This document shows positions 7,962 through 16,163 of a stretch of DNA of 44,009 bases, one piece after another (positions within the stretch are counted from its first letter, which is position 1; each line of letters begins with the position of its first letter). A model generated the notes under the pieces. The model worked only from the letters and a program-made list of their open reading frames with translations, searched no databases and had not been told where the DNA came from. The stretch comes from an uncultured Planctomycetia bacterium (GTDB lineage Bacteria; Planctomycetota; Phycisphaerae; FEN-1346; JAACEH01): contig CAIYVX010000032.1 of the NCBI GenBank assembly GCA_903929765.1, forward strand, positions 1 through 44,009. The letters run 5' to 3'. The position numbers and the translations under genes are program-made.

Positions 7962-8651
7962 GTGATTTTCATTTTTGCAATGGTTCTGCCTGTGGTTCTT
8001 GTGGTTCTTGGCTATTGGTGGATCGCCTCGAAGTATCAGAAACCTCGGACTACAGAACTTGTCCTCATCATATGGTCTGTCCTTTGGTCAATTGCCCTAT
8101 CGCCTTTGCCTGACTATTTCATAGGTCGTCTTGGTCCTGATGTCCATTTATATGTAGCTTTGGTTCTGCTCTTGACAACGGGCGTAACTCTCCTGACGCC
8201 CGCTTTGATTTGCCTGCGCCCATGTTTCTGCAAGGCCAGAATCACTTCTGACAAATTCTTTCGGTTAGCCCTTCTCACCCTATGGTTTGTGTCCGTCTTC
8301 GGGGCTTTCGAGTTTAATCGATCTACTGACTGGTTTCTGCGTGGGTATGTCGAGTGGGCAGAAACGCACGTTGATATTGCTGCAATCAGTGCGTGGCAGG
8401 TTGAGACGTCTGGAAAATTTCCGACTGGTGCAGTTCTGCCTGAAGAGTTACCGAAATACATACGGGGGCTCAATTGCAATGTGATGGGGTGGTATAACGG
8501 AAGGGCGATTGAACTTGATTGGGGAGGTGTAGGCCGCCGCGGTGGCTGCGGTTTATGGCTTGATTCAACAGAAAGACTAGAGATACCGCATTTCGACAGG
8601 TCCGTACATATTGCTCCAGGGGTTTGGGCATGGGATAATTCGAATATGTAG
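7962..8651 (+). CDS. Unknown multi-span membrane protein
   Basis: I recognise no family. The 229-residue product has hydrophobic segments at about 1-20, 33-47, 63-85 and 102-120, then a soluble C-terminal half of about 105 residues rich in Trp and Gly (WQVETSGKFP, WYNGRAIELDWGG, VGRRGGCGLW, GVWAWDN). The start is a GTG at 7962 without a clear ribosome-binding site; ATG 7980 is an alternative. The gene and its flanks are visibly more AT-rich, with different codon use, than the genes on either side. That suggests recent acquisition or a fast-evolving orphan. It stands alone between thiC and the convergent methyltransferase gene. Confidence 0.7.
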   Translation: MIFIFAMVLPVVLVVLGYWWIASKYQKPRTTELVLIIWSVLWSIALSPLPDYFIGRLGPDVHLYVALVLLLTTGVTLLTPALICLRPCFCKARITSDKFFRLALLTLWFVSVFGAFEFNRSTDWFLRGYVEWAETHVDIAAISAWQVETSGKFPTGAVLPEELPKYIRGLNCNVMGWYNGRAIELDWGGVGRRGGCGLWLDSTERLEIPHFDRSVHIAPGVWAWDNSNM

Positions 8652-8707
8652 AGGTAGTGAACACCTCCTCTGTGGCACAACCGCTTCTCGTAAGGAATAA
8701 CAGCGGT

Positions 8708-9277
8708 TCAGGCGCGGGCGAGGAGGACGAGGACTTCGATGTTGCCGCCGGCGCCTTTGATGGGCGAGGTGGTTTCACTGAGGATTTTGACGCCGCAATC
8801 GCTAATGTGGAGGCGGACGCGGTCGAGGACGGCGGGCAGATGGTCGGGCAGGACGAGGCCGTTGTGGCGTTCGTGGCCCTCAGATTCGTATTGCGGCTTG
8901 ATGAGGGCGAGGATGCGGCCGTCGTCCTTGAGGAGGGCGAGGGCAGGGGGGAGAATGCGGCGCTGCGGCGTCCAGCCGACGTCGATGGTAACCAGATCGA
9001 CCTTTTCGGGCAGTTCGGCGTGCATGGCGTTGGTGCGTTCCATGACGACGACGCGGGCGTCCTTGCGGAGTTTCCAGGCCAGGATGCCGTAAGAAGTGTC
9101 AACGGAGTAGACTTTGGCGGCGCCGTGCTGGAGGAGACAGTCAACGAAGCCGCCGACGTGGCTACCGAGGTCGGCACAGGTCAGGCCGGCGGGATCGACC
9201 TGGAGTTCGCGCAGGGCGTGGGCGAGCTTCAGGCCGGCGCGGGTGACGTAAGGGTTCTCTTTCTCAAGGTCCAGCAT
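8708..9277 (-). CDS. TlyA-like rRNA methyltransferase lacking the S4 domain
   Basis: The 189-residue protein matches the FtsJ-fold catalytic part of TlyA/hemolysin-A-type 2'-O-ribose methyltransferases. Visible segments are YVTRAGLKLAHAL, the SAM-binding ADLGSHVGGFVDCLL, VYSVDTSYGILAWKLR, VDLVTIDVGWTPQRRILPPAL and LALIKPQYE. Full-length TlyA proteins (about 240-270 residues) begin with an S4 RNA-binding domain, absent here. The ATG at 9277 has AAAGG upstream and a TTTAGA-18-TATAAT promoter at 9319-9348, so the missing domain is not a start-choice artefact. The substrate is inferred to be rRNA. Convergent with the orphan membrane protein and divergent from the thioesterase gene. Confidence 0.85.
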   Translation of the reverse strand: MLDLEKENPYVTRAGLKLAHALRELQVDPAGLTCADLGSHVGGFVDCLLQHGAAKVYSVDTSYGILAWKLRKDARVVVMERTNAMHAELPEKVDLVTIDVGWTPQRRILPPALALLKDDGRILALIKPQYESEGHERHNGLVLPDHLPAVLDRVRLHISDCGVKILSETTSPIKGAGGNIEVLVLLARA

Positions 9278-9318
9278 ACCGTCTTACCTTTAATAAAGCG
9301 TCCCGCCCTCTCTCTACC

Positions 9319-9348
9319 ATTATAGCGGGGCGGCCAAGGGCGTCTAAA
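9319..9348 (-). promoter_or_regulatory. Predicted promoter of the TlyA-like gene
   Basis: On the minus strand TTTAGA (9343-9348) and a perfect TATAAT (9319-9324) are 18 bases apart, about 35 bases upstream of the likely transcript's start codon. Confidence 0.5.
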
Positions 9349-9373
9349 GAATAGCGTTAGAAGGAATCGAACC

Positions 9374-9781
9374 ATGACGAACAATTCGCACCGCTTGGAA
9401 ATCCGGGTGCGTTACGCCGAGGTGGACCGGCTGGGACAGGTGCACAGCAGCCGGTATCCGGTTTACCTGGAGATGGGCCGCACGGAAATGCTGCGGACGA
9501 CGGGAATGAATTATCGCGACCTGGAGGCGGCGGGGTGTTTCCTGGTAGTGGCGAAGCTGGGCATCACGTTTCACGAGCCGGCGAGGTACGACGATCTGCT
9601 GGTGTTGGAAACGACGGTGACGCGGGCGACGAGCGCCCGGATCGACCATAAATATAAGGTATGGCGCGGCGAGACGCTGTTGGCGGAGGCGGAGACGACG
9701 CTGGCCTCGGTGTCGCGAGAGGGCCAGGTGCAGCGGATGGCGGAGTCGTTGCTGAAAGTTTTGGGCGTGGCTTTCAGCTAA
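9374..9781 (+). CDS. Acyl-CoA thioesterase, YbgC/4HBT hot-dog fold
   Basis: The 135-residue protein belongs to the 4-hydroxybenzoyl-CoA thioesterase-like hot-dog superfamily. The start (LEIRVRYAEVDRLGQVHSSRYPVYLEMGRTEML) fits the YbgC subgroup. The usual catalytic Asp of the YxxxDxxGHxxN motif is present as the Asp of YAEVDRLGQV, but the following His-Xaa-Asn is changed to Gln-Val-His. The middle has the typical FHEPARYDDLLVLET. It probably hydrolyses short or medium acyl-CoA or acyl-ACP; no pathway can be assigned. GAAGGAA precedes the ATG. Its last 8 bases overlap the convergent hemW. Confidence 0.86.
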   Translation: MTNNSHRLEIRVRYAEVDRLGQVHSSRYPVYLEMGRTEMLRTTGMNYRDLEAAGCFLVVAKLGITFHEPARYDDLLVLETTVTRATSARIDHKYKVWRGETLLAEAETTLASVSREGQVQRMAESLLKVLGVAFS

Positions 9782-10916
9782 CGAAATCGACGAGGACCGT
9801 GTCGGCTATGGGCAGGGCCTGCGGGGTCAGGCGGACGGCGTCGGAGGTGACTTCGAGCAGGCCGGCGGCGCGGTGGGTGCGGATGGCCTGGTCGAAGAGA
9901 TGCAAGGCGTCAAAGCCGGTTTGATCGTGAAATTCCTGGAGAATTATGCCGTCGGCCATGCGGAGGTTGAGCATGGCCAGTTCGCGGGCGCGAGCTTCGG
10001 GGGAAAGTTCCTCGATTTCCTCGGCCGGCGGCTGGCCGCGAGAGAGGCGGGCGACGTACTGGTCGAGGTCGCGGACGTTGGTCCAGCGGCGGCCGGCGAC
10101 AAAGGAACTGGCTGCGGGGCCGAGGCCGAGATATGGACGGTTGCGCCAGTAGCCGACGTTGTGGCAGCAGCGGAATCCGGGGCGGGCGTAGTTGGAAATT
10201 TCGTAGTGGTCGTAGCCGGCGGCGATGAGACGGGCGCGGGCGGCGGAGAACATCTCGACGTAAAGCTCGTCGGCCGTGGGGAGCAATTTCCCCTGACGGA
10301 CGCGAAGTCCGAGCGGCGTCGCGGGTTCGATGGCCAGACCGTAGACGCTGAGGTGTTCCGGGGCGAGGCTGAGGGCGGCATCGAGATCGGCGTGCCAATC
10401 GGCCAGGGTCTGGCCGGGGACGGCGAAGATCAGGTCGAGGGAGAGATTGGTGAATCCGAGGCGGCGAAAGAGCCGGACGGCGTCATGGACTTCGTCGGGT
10501 CCGTGAATGCGGCCGAGGGCACCCAAGGTGGCGGGCTGGAAGGACTGAACGCCGAGGCTGATGCGGTTGACGCCGCAGGCGCGGAGGACGGCGGCGCGGG
10601 GCTCATCGATGGCGCCGGGATTGGCTTCGACGGAGAATTCGGCGACGGCGGACATATCGACTTTATCAGCTATGACCACAAGAAGGCGAGAGAGCAGGGG
10701 GGCGGGGAGAACCGTCGGCGTGCCGCCGCCGAGGAAGACGGTTTCGACGGTACCGGGGAGAGTGGCTTGGCGGAGTTCCTGTTCGACGCCGGAGAGATAG
10801 GCCCCCTGCACTGCTTCGCCCGAATCGGGCAGGGAATAGAAATCGCAGTAGGCGCATTTGCGGCGGCAGAATGGGACGTGAAGATAAAGGCCGGCGGGGC
10901 CTGGGTTGGCAGGCAT
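9774..10916 (-). CDS. hemW: Radical SAM heme chaperone HemW (HemN-like)
   Basis: The 380-residue protein has the radical-SAM motif CRRKCAYCDF (Cys 17, 21, 24) preceded by GLYLHVPFC, then VFLGGGTPTVLP, EANPGAIDEPR and RISLGVQSFQP. The fourth Cys seen in true HemN (CxxxCxxCxC) is replaced by Phe (CAYCDF), which is the HemW signature. HemW proteins carry heme to acceptors rather than oxidising coproporphyrinogen. A C-terminal HemN/HemW winged-helix region follows, with the LGLGPAASSFV segment. The ATG at 10916 has no ribosome-binding site but a perfect TATAAT eight bases upstream, so the mRNA may be leaderless. Confidence 0.93.
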   Translation of the reverse strand: MPANPGPAGLYLHVPFCRRKCAYCDFYSLPDSGEAVQGAYLSGVEQELRQATLPGTVETVFLGGGTPTVLPAPLLSRLLVVIADKVDMSAVAEFSVEANPGAIDEPRAAVLRACGVNRISLGVQSFQPATLGALGRIHGPDEVHDAVRLFRRLGFTNLSLDLIFAVPGQTLADWHADLDAALSLAPEHLSVYGLAIEPATPLGLRVRQGKLLPTADELYVEMFSAARARLIAAGYDHYEISNYARPGFRCCHNVGYWRNRPYLGLGPAASSFVAGRRWTNVRDLDQYVARLSRGQPPAEEIEELSPEARARELAMLNLRMADGIILQEFHDQTGFDALHLFDQAIRTHRAAGLLEVTSDAVRLTPQALPIADTVLVDFVS

Positions 10917-10924
10917 GGGCGGCC

Positions 10925-10930
10925 ATTATA
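10925..10930 (-). promoter_or_regulatory. Predicted -10 box of hemW, leaderless arrangement
   Basis: TATAAT on the minus strand ends eight bases before the hemW ATG. No convincing -35 box is seen. Confidence 0.45.
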
Positions 10931-10961
10931 CCCGAAGGCAACGGACGTAACTTAGGAATGA

Positions 10962-10983
10962 GGCAATAATTGGGGCAATAATT
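10962..10983 (+). promoter_or_regulatory. Direct repeat GGCAATAATT x2 between divergent genes
   Basis: GGCAATAATT occurs at 10962-10971 and 10974-10983, a 12-base period, in the short region between hemW (minus) and the FHA gene (plus). A TTGACC follows at 10987-10992. The spacing slightly exceeds one helical turn, so it could be a tandem protein-binding site; it may also be chance. Confidence 0.3.
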
Positions 10984-11096
10984 CTGTTGACCTGAACTTG
11001 ACCCTGTGATAACGTCAGGAAAGAATTTCGGGGTGGCGCCGACTTCGGCGTGAGCCGGCGGACTCCGAGGCAAATCCGAAATTACGAGAGGGATCT

Positions 11097-11486
11097 ATGG
11101 AACTGAAACTGGTGCTGGCCAAGGGCGAACCCAAGGGCAAAGTGATTGACATTGCCAAGAGTCCGGCGGTGATCGGTCGCGAGCCTGACTGCGACGTGGT
11201 CATCGCCTCGCCGAAGGTGAGCCGCAAGCATTGCCGGATCGAGATGGCGGGCAATGCGGTCTCGCTGTCGGACCTGGGCAGCGCCAACGGCACGTTCGTC
11301 AATGGAAAGAAGGTCCAGAAGGTGGAACTGCACGGCGGGGACAAGCTGGTGGTCGGCCCGCTGGGCTTTGTGGTCGAGATGGGCGGCAAGTCTGCGGCGA
11401 AGCCCGCCGCAAAGACGGCGGCTCCGCCACTGGATATCAACGATTTCCTGGCCGGTCTGGAAGATGACGGAGGCAGCAAGAAGTAA
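11097..11486 (+). CDS. Small FHA-domain protein
   Basis: The 129-residue protein is almost only an FHA domain (about 3-95), a module that binds phosphothreonine peptides. Core residues are present: IGREPDCDVV (Gly-Arg), SRKHCRI (Ser-Arg-x-His) and SANGTFVNG (Asn-Gly). A short Ala/Lys linker and an acidic tail (PPLDINDFLAGLEDDGG) follow. There is no membrane segment or enzyme domain, so it probably acts as a phospho-reader or adaptor. A Hanks-type kinase and two further FHA proteins are encoded in this window. GAGAGGG precedes the ATG, and a strong terminator follows. Confidence 0.93.
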   Translation: MELKLVLAKGEPKGKVIDIAKSPAVIGREPDCDVVIASPKVSRKHCRIEMAGNAVSLSDLGSANGTFVNGKKVQKVELHGGDKLVVGPLGFVVEMGGKSAAKPAAKTAAPPLDINDFLAGLEDDGGSKK

Positions 11487-11518
11487 GCTCAGCAATCCAC
11501 GGCAATTTGCGGCTCTTT

Positions 11519-11558
11519 AAGGCGTCCTGGCGAATTCAGCCACGACGCCTTCTTTTTT
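11519..11558 (+). terminator. Rho-independent terminator after the FHA gene
   Basis: AAGGCGTC (11519-11526) pairs with GACGCCTT (11544-11551), with an inner TGGC/GCCA stem, and a run of six T follows at 11553-11558. Confidence 0.88.
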
Positions 11559-11670
11559 ACCCACCCCGGCCCGCCTTTTCTGCAACGTCCGATAATATAT
11601 GTTATGTGGCGCTGGGGTGGGCGTGGGTTCGGGCCTCGATGTCGTCCATGTCTCCTCCTGCCTCCGAACC

Positions 11671-12075
11671 TTACTTCTTGAGGCGGCCTGCTTCCAGAAT
11701 CGGCAGTCCGGCCTCGGTCGGGATGTAAATGACCTGATGCTCTTTGCTGTTTTCGAGGTTCTGAATCCACAGGTAGCGCAGGTAGGCTTCGTTGTCCTTG
11801 AGGCTGTCGCCGATGATTTTGTTGGCCTTGGCCGCGCCTTCGGCCCGCAACACGTCGGCATCGGCCAGCATCTTCGCCGACTCCATCTTGGCCTTGGCTT
11901 CGGCCACGGCCACCTCCTTAGCCGCCTGGGCGTGTGCCAGCAGGGCCTCGCCTTGCATCCGCTGGGAGTAGACCCAGTATTGAGGACAGCCCCACATGCC
12001 CGTCGCCACCAGCAACCCAATCGTCAACAGACCGTAGACAACCAAGTTGCGGGGAATTGTGTTATGGATTCCCAT
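11671..12075 (-). CDS. Small membrane protein resembling the tail of a Band 7/SPFH protein
   Basis: The 134-residue product has one N-terminal membrane segment (about 11-28), then an Ala/Lys/Glu-rich helical stretch (AAKEVAVAEAKAKMESAKMLADADVLRAEGAA, about 51-82). It ends with LRYLWIQNLE and YIPTEAGLPILEAGR. Both parts resemble the C-terminal coiled coil and tail of prohibitin/stomatin-type proteins, but the SPFH domain itself is missing. Short proteins of this form are also found in phages and plasmids (recollection, not verified here). AAAGGAA precedes the ATG. It is downstream of accC on the same strand. Function unknown. Confidence 0.7.
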   Translation of the reverse strand: MGIHNTIPRNLVVYGLLTIGLLVATGMWGCPQYWVYSQRMQGEALLAHAQAAKEVAVAEAKAKMESAKMLADADVLRAEGAAKANKIIGDSLKDNEAYLRYLWIQNLENSKEHQVIYIPTEAGLPILEAGRLKK

Positions 12076-12122
12076 TTTCAGTTCCTTTCATTTTTAATGA
12101 CAATAGTTAAAAACTAGAACCA

Positions 12123-13460
12123 TCAGATCATGGTTTCGAGGAAGCCGGTGTGGACGGCGCCGCGAATGAAGTTGTGGTCGGCGAGGATGCGTTGGTGGAG
12201 CGGAATGGTGGTTTTGATGCCTTCGATACGGAATTCGGCGAGGGCGCGGCGCATGCAGGCGATGGCGGCCTCGCGAGTGGGCTGGTGGACGATCAGCTTG
12301 GCGGCCAGGGAGTCGTAGTTGGGCGGGATACGGTAGCCTTCATAGCAATGAGTGTCAACGCGGACACCGTAGCCGCCGGGCTGGCGGAAGCAGGTAATCA
12401 GGCCGGGGCTGGGGCGGAAACCGTTGTCGGGATCCTCGGCGTTAATGCGACACTCGATGGCGTGGCCGACGTGGTGGACATCTTTCTGGCGGAAGGCCAG
12501 CGGCTGGCCGGAGGCGATGAGAATTTGCTGCTTGACGATATCGATGCTGGTGACGACTTCGGTGATCGGGTGTTCGACCTGGACGCGGGCGTTGACTTCG
12601 AGGAAATGGAATTTCTGGTCGGCCGAGACGATGAATTCGACGGTGCCGGCGCCGACGTAGTTGGCGGCCTTGACGATGCGAACGGCGGCTTTGCAGAGTT
12701 CCTCGCGGACGGCGGGTTGGAGGCCGGGGGCGGAGGTTTCTTCGAGGACTTTCTGGTGACGGCGCTGGAGCGAGCAGTCGCGTTCAAAGAGGTGGAGGCA
12801 GTTGCCGTGGCTGTCGGCGAGAATCTGGACCTCGACGTGGCGCGGGCGTTCAATGTATTTTTCGATGTAGATGGTGCCGTCTTTGAAGGCGTTTTCGGCC
12901 TCGGTACGGGCCTGGCCGAGGGCGGACTGGAGGCTCATGTCGTTGTGGCTGACGCGCATGCCGCGTCCGCCGCCGCCGGCGGCGGCCTTGATGATGACGG
13001 GATAGCCGATTTTATGGGCGATGGCCAGGGCTTCGTTTTCTTCGGTCACGGGGCCGTCGCTGCCGGGAACGGTGAAGACCTTGGCGGACTTGGCCAGGTG
13101 TTTGGCCTGAATCTTGTCGCCCAGAGACTTCATGGCGGCGACGCTGGGGCCAATGAATTCGATGTTGCAGGAGCGGCAGATTTCGGCGAACTGGGCGTTT
13201 TCGGCCAGGAAGCCGTAGCCGGGATGGATGGCCTCGACGTCGGCGATTTCGGCGGCGGCGATGAGGCGAGGGATGTTAAGGTAGCTCTCCGCTGGGGAGG
13301 GTCCGCCGATGCAGATGGCCTGGTCGGCGAGCTGGAGGTAGCCGGCGTCGCGGTCGGCCGTGGAATAGACGGCGACGGTTTTGACGCCGAGTTCGTGACA
13401 GGCCCGGATGATACGGAGGGCGATTTCGCCGCGGTTGGCGATCAGAATTTTATTGAACAT
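12123..13460 (-). CDS. accC: Acetyl-CoA carboxylase biotin carboxylase subunit
   Basis: The 445-residue enzyme carboxylates biotin on AccB using ATP and bicarbonate, the first half of malonyl-CoA formation. The three-part ATP-grasp layout is visible: N-terminal [19 protein letters not shown], glycine loop [23 protein letters not shown], and the catalytic [14 protein letters not shown]. The C-terminal biotin-carboxylase domain begins around ECRINAEDP. The ATG at 13460 matches the family N-terminus; the longer open frame would run into accB. It lies 7 bases downstream of accB. The carboxyltransferase subunits (accA, accD) are not in the window. Confidence 0.97.
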   Translation of the reverse strand: MFNKILIANRGEIALRIIRACHELGVKTVAVYSTADRDAGYLQLADQAICIGGPSPAESYLNIPRLIAAAEIADVEAIHPGYGFLAENAQFAEICRSCNIEFIGPSVAAMKSLGDKIQAKHLAKSAKVFTVPGSDGPVTEENEALAIAHKIGYPVIIKAAAGGGGRGMRVSHNDMSLQSALGQARTEAENAFKDGTIYIEKYIERPRHVEVQILADSHGNCLHLFERDCSLQRRHQKVLEETSAPGLQPAVREELCKAAVRIVKAANYVGAGTVEFIVSADQKFHFLEVNARVQVEHPITEVVTSIDIVKQQILIASGQPLAFRQKDVHHVGHAIECRINAEDPDNGFRPSPGLITCFRQPGGYGVRVDTHCYEGYRIPPNYDSLAAKLIVHQPTREAAIACMRRALAEFRIEGIKTTIPLHQRILADHNFIRGAVHTGFLETMI

Positions 13461-13467
13461 ATATTTT

Positions 13468-13965
13468 TCAGGCCGGATCGACCAGGAAGAGCACCTGGCC
13501 GAACTCCACGTTATCCTCGTTTTTGCGGCAGACCTTGACGACTTTGCCGGCGACGCCGGCCTTGATTTCATTGAAGACCTTCATGGCTTCGATGATGCAG
13601 ACGACGGTTTCGGCGTCCACGGTTTTACCGACCGAGACGAACGGCGAGGCCTCGGGGCTGCCGGCGGCATAGAAGGTACCGACCATGGGCGAGACGATTT
13701 CGAGATACTTTTTATCATCGGCGGGTCGGGCGGCGGCGCCGGGATGCGGAGCGGCGGTGGGCAGGGCGACGGAAGCAGCCGCAACGGGCGGCGGTGCAGC
13801 GACGGCCGTGCCGCGCTTGCTGAGGCGAATAGAGAGGTCGCCAGCGGCGTATTCCAGTTCGAGCAGGTCGTTGTCGGACATAAGGTTGAGGAGTTCCTTG
13901 ACGGCGGCGATGTCAACCTTGACGCCGGAGCGGGAAACTTCGGACTGTTTGAACTTATCGTCCAT
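13468..13965 (-). CDS. accB: Acetyl-CoA carboxylase biotin carboxyl carrier protein
   Basis: The 165-residue carrier has an N-terminal region typical of AccB ([29 protein letters not shown]), an Ala/Pro-rich flexible linker (about 52-82) and a biotinyl domain. The biotinylation motif EAMKV places the modified Lys at about residue 129. [18 protein letters not shown] includes the protruding thumb typical of bacterial BCCP. GGAGG lies upstream of the ATG. Gene order accB-accC is the common one. The 121-base gap to the M24 peptidase gene upstream holds a degenerate repeat. Confidence 0.96.
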   Translation of the reverse strand: MDDKFKQSEVSRSGVKVDIAAVKELLNLMSDNDLLELEYAAGDLSIRLSKRGTAVAAPPPVAAASVALPTAAPHPGAAARPADDKKYLEIVSPMVGTFYAAGSPEASPFVSVGKTVDAETVVCIIEAMKVFNEIKAGVAGKVVKVCRKNEDNVEFGQVLFLVDPA

Positions 13966-13989
13966 GTGTTACACCTCCAAAAACACGGA

Positions 13990-14070
13990 GAACGGCAAAA
14001 ACAACGGCAACGCCAAGCGGAAAACGGCATTTTACTATGGCGGCTGCAAACAACGCGTCCGCCCTACATA
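13990..14070. repeat. Degenerate copy of the CGGCATTTTA/GGCTGC repeat
   Basis: This spacer reads like a diverged version of 21230-21305: CAACGCCAAGCGGAAAACGG, CATTTTA, then GGCGGCTGCAAACAACGC and GTCCGCCCTACAT in place of the perfect GTGGCTGCAAGCAGCCACCC. It suggests an older member of the same family. Confidence 0.5.
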
Positions 14071-14086
14071 ACGGCCCCCTGCCCCT

Positions 14087-15196
14087 TTAAATTTTCAGCA
14101 GCACGTCATCGAGAGCTTTCGGCAAACTGGAGAGGACGCGGCGGCCGGAGTCGGTGATCAGGACGTCGTCCTCGATGCGTATGCCGAAACGGCCGGGAAG
14201 ATAGACGCCCGGCTCGATAGTGATCACCATGCCCGGCTCGAGGACCAGATCGGCGGCCTTCGGCGAAATGCTGGGCGGTTCGTGAACCTCGCGGCCGAAA
14301 CCATGGCCGGTACCGTGGCCGAAGGCCTGGCCATAGCCGTAGTGGGTCAGGACGTTTCGGGCGGCGGCATCGACGTCAACGGCCCGGACGCCCGGAGCGG
14401 CCACGGCAATGGCGGCCAGTTGGGCCTCCAGGACGGCCTGGTAGGCCCGTCGGACTTCAGGGCGGATTCTAGCCAGGAAGACCATGCGTGTCAAGTCGCA
14501 ACAATAGCCCCCGACCGTGGCCCCGAAATCGCACAGGAGGAGGGAATCGGCCCGGAGGCGGCGCGAGCCGGGGCGGGCGTGGGGGCGGGAGGCGCTGGGG
14601 CCGATGGCACAGATGGTGGGGTAGGCCGGGCCGTCGGCGCCGTGGCAGCGGAAAGCGTATTCGAGTTCGGCGGCGAGACGGGTTTCGGTCAAGCCGACGC
14701 GGAGGCGCTTGAGGAAATCGGCCCAGGCGGCCTGGGTGATGGCCAGGGCGCTGGTGATGGCGGCGACTTCGGTGGCGTCCTTGTGCATCCTGAGGCGAGT
14801 GACGACGCCGGGGAGTTCCATTACCCCCCCTGCCCCAAGTTGCTCGACGAGGCGTTTGCGGGTGGCACAGGTCAGGGTGTCGGAATTAAAGGCCAGGGGG
14901 CCGGCGAGGCGTTTGGCCAGGCGGACGACTTCGGCGACCAGGGACTCCTTGCGGAGGCAGAGGGCGATGTGTGGGGCGTCGGAAGCGGCATCCTCGGCGT
15001 AGCGGAAATCGGTGATTAAAGTCGGGCGGCCGCGGGCGGGAACGAAGAGGTAGGAATCGTGGCCGCCGAAGTTGGAGAGGTAGGAGACCTCGACGGCGTC
15101 GGTGGCGAGGTAAGCGGCGGCGCCAGCCTGGCGGAGTTCACCGCGCAAGGCGCTCAGTCGAGAGAGCGAAGCGTCACGGAGGCGGGCGCTGGTCAT
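14087..15196 (-). CDS. M24 metallopeptidase, Xaa-Pro aminopeptidase type
   Basis: The 369-residue protein has an N-terminal creatinase-like domain (about 1-130, AAYLATDAVEVSYLSNFGGHDSYLFV) and a C-terminal pita-bread M24 domain. Metal ligands are visible: LCDFGATVGGYCCDLTRM (two Asp), HGTGHGFGREVHEPP (His), TIEPGVYL (Glu) and RIEDDVLIT (Glu). It is predicted to remove an N-terminal residue before proline. It is often annotated PepP/PepQ; dipeptidase versus aminopeptidase cannot be told. GGAG precedes the ATG. It sits between accB and tadC on the same strand; beside efp in many bacteria, but efp is not seen here. Confidence 0.9.
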   Translation of the reverse strand: MTSARLRDASLSRLSALRGELRQAGAAAYLATDAVEVSYLSNFGGHDSYLFVPARGRPTLITDFRYAEDAASDAPHIALCLRKESLVAEVVRLAKRLAGPLAFNSDTLTCATRKRLVEQLGAGGVMELPGVVTRLRMHKDATEVAAITSALAITQAAWADFLKRLRVGLTETRLAAELEYAFRCHGADGPAYPTICAIGPSASRPHARPGSRRLRADSLLLCDFGATVGGYCCDLTRMVFLARIRPEVRRAYQAVLEAQLAAIAVAAPGVRAVDVDAAARNVLTHYGYGQAFGHGTGHGFGREVHEPPSISPKAADLVLEPGMVITIEPGVYLPGRFGIRIEDDVLITDSGRRVLSSLPKALDDVLLKI

Positions 15197-15242
15197 GGTT
15201 TGGTTCTCCGAAAAAGAGAGGAAAAGTCCGTGGCGCTGGCCA

Positions 15243-16145
15243 TCAGCGCAGAGTGAAGGAGTGGGTCAGGACACGGACGATGATGGGGCCGAAGATGACG
15301 AGGATGGCGGCCATGAAGATGAGGACGGAGGGGATCAGGAGTTTGACGGTGGCTTCGCCGAGGGCTTTTTCGGCGCGCATGGAGCGGTACATGCGGAGGA
15401 GGTTGGCCTGGAGGACGAGGACTTCGGCCAGGGGCGTGCCGAGCTGCTCGCCCTGGAGGACGGCGGCGATGATGCTGGAAAGGCTCTCGATGGGGATGCG
15501 CTGGGCAAAGTGGGTGAGAGCTTCCTGCCGGCTGCGGCCGAATTCGATTTCGCGAACGACGATGCCGAGTTCCTGGTCGAGCGGTTCGTCGGGATTTTCA
15601 TCGGCGACGGTCTTGGCGGCCTCGTAGAAGGTGGCGCCGGCCTGCATGGTCATGGCGATGAGGTCGAGACCATAAGGAAGTTGCTGGTTGATCTGCCGCA
15701 AGCGTTTGGCGGCCTTGGCGTCGAGGGAGAGATCGCAGACGGCGTAGGCGAAGATGAAGACGATGACGAGCAGGGCGGGATGGGCGCCGCGTCCGCCGAG
15801 GACCAACTCGAAGAAAACAAGAGCGGCCAGGGCGGCGCCGACGCCCCAAAGGATGCAGAGGGTGATGTATTCTTCTGGGGAATAGCCCTTGGGGTTGCCG
15901 GAGGCGAGGAGGTTGCGGAGGATGCGGCGACGATAGGACTGTCCGGCGATGCGGCGGCCGAACTGGAAGAAGGGCCAGATGAGGAAGTGGAGGCCGGGCA
16001 GGTCGAAAATAGTGTGGCGGTCGAGGTAGTCGACGTTGACCTTGAAGGCGGCTTCGTAATCGGCCTCGGCCGGCGGCCGGAAGAAGCCGACGACGAGCAG
16101 GCCGGCGCCGAGGGCAATGAAGAGCAAGGACAGAATCAGAACCAT
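15243..16145 (-). CDS. tadC: Tad pilus inner-membrane protein TadC
   Basis: The 300-residue protein carries a GspF/T2SSF domain (about 155-285; LPYGLDLIAMTMQAGATFYEA, REIEFGRSRQEALTHFAQR, LGTPLAEVL) and membrane segments at about 3-22, 90-112, 120-140 and 270-293. With TadB it forms the inner-membrane platform on which the CpaF ATPase acts. GGAG lies ahead of the ATG. TadB ends 18 bases upstream, so the two are one transcription unit. This is the downstream end of the Tad locus. Confidence 0.9.
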   Translation of the reverse strand: MVLILSLLFIALGAGLLVVGFFRPPAEADYEAAFKVNVDYLDRHTIFDLPGLHFLIWPFFQFGRRIAGQSYRRRILRNLLASGNPKGYSPEEYITLCILWGVGAALAALVFFELVLGGRGAHPALLVIVFIFAYAVCDLSLDAKAAKRLRQINQQLPYGLDLIAMTMQAGATFYEAAKTVADENPDEPLDQELGIVVREIEFGRSRQEALTHFAQRIPIESLSSIIAAVLQGEQLGTPLAEVLVLQANLLRMYRSMRAEKALGEATVKLLIPSVLIFMAAILVIFGPIIVRVLTHSFTLR

Positions 16146-16163
16146 AACGGCTCCAACAGAAGA

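Noticed and set aside
12150-13538. 462-codon plus-strand frame opposite accC
   Set aside because: Antisense shadow of a secure biotin carboxylase gene.
14087-15196. Creatinase rather than Xaa-Pro peptidase
   Set aside because: All five metal ligands of M24 peptidases are visible; creatinases lack the complete set.
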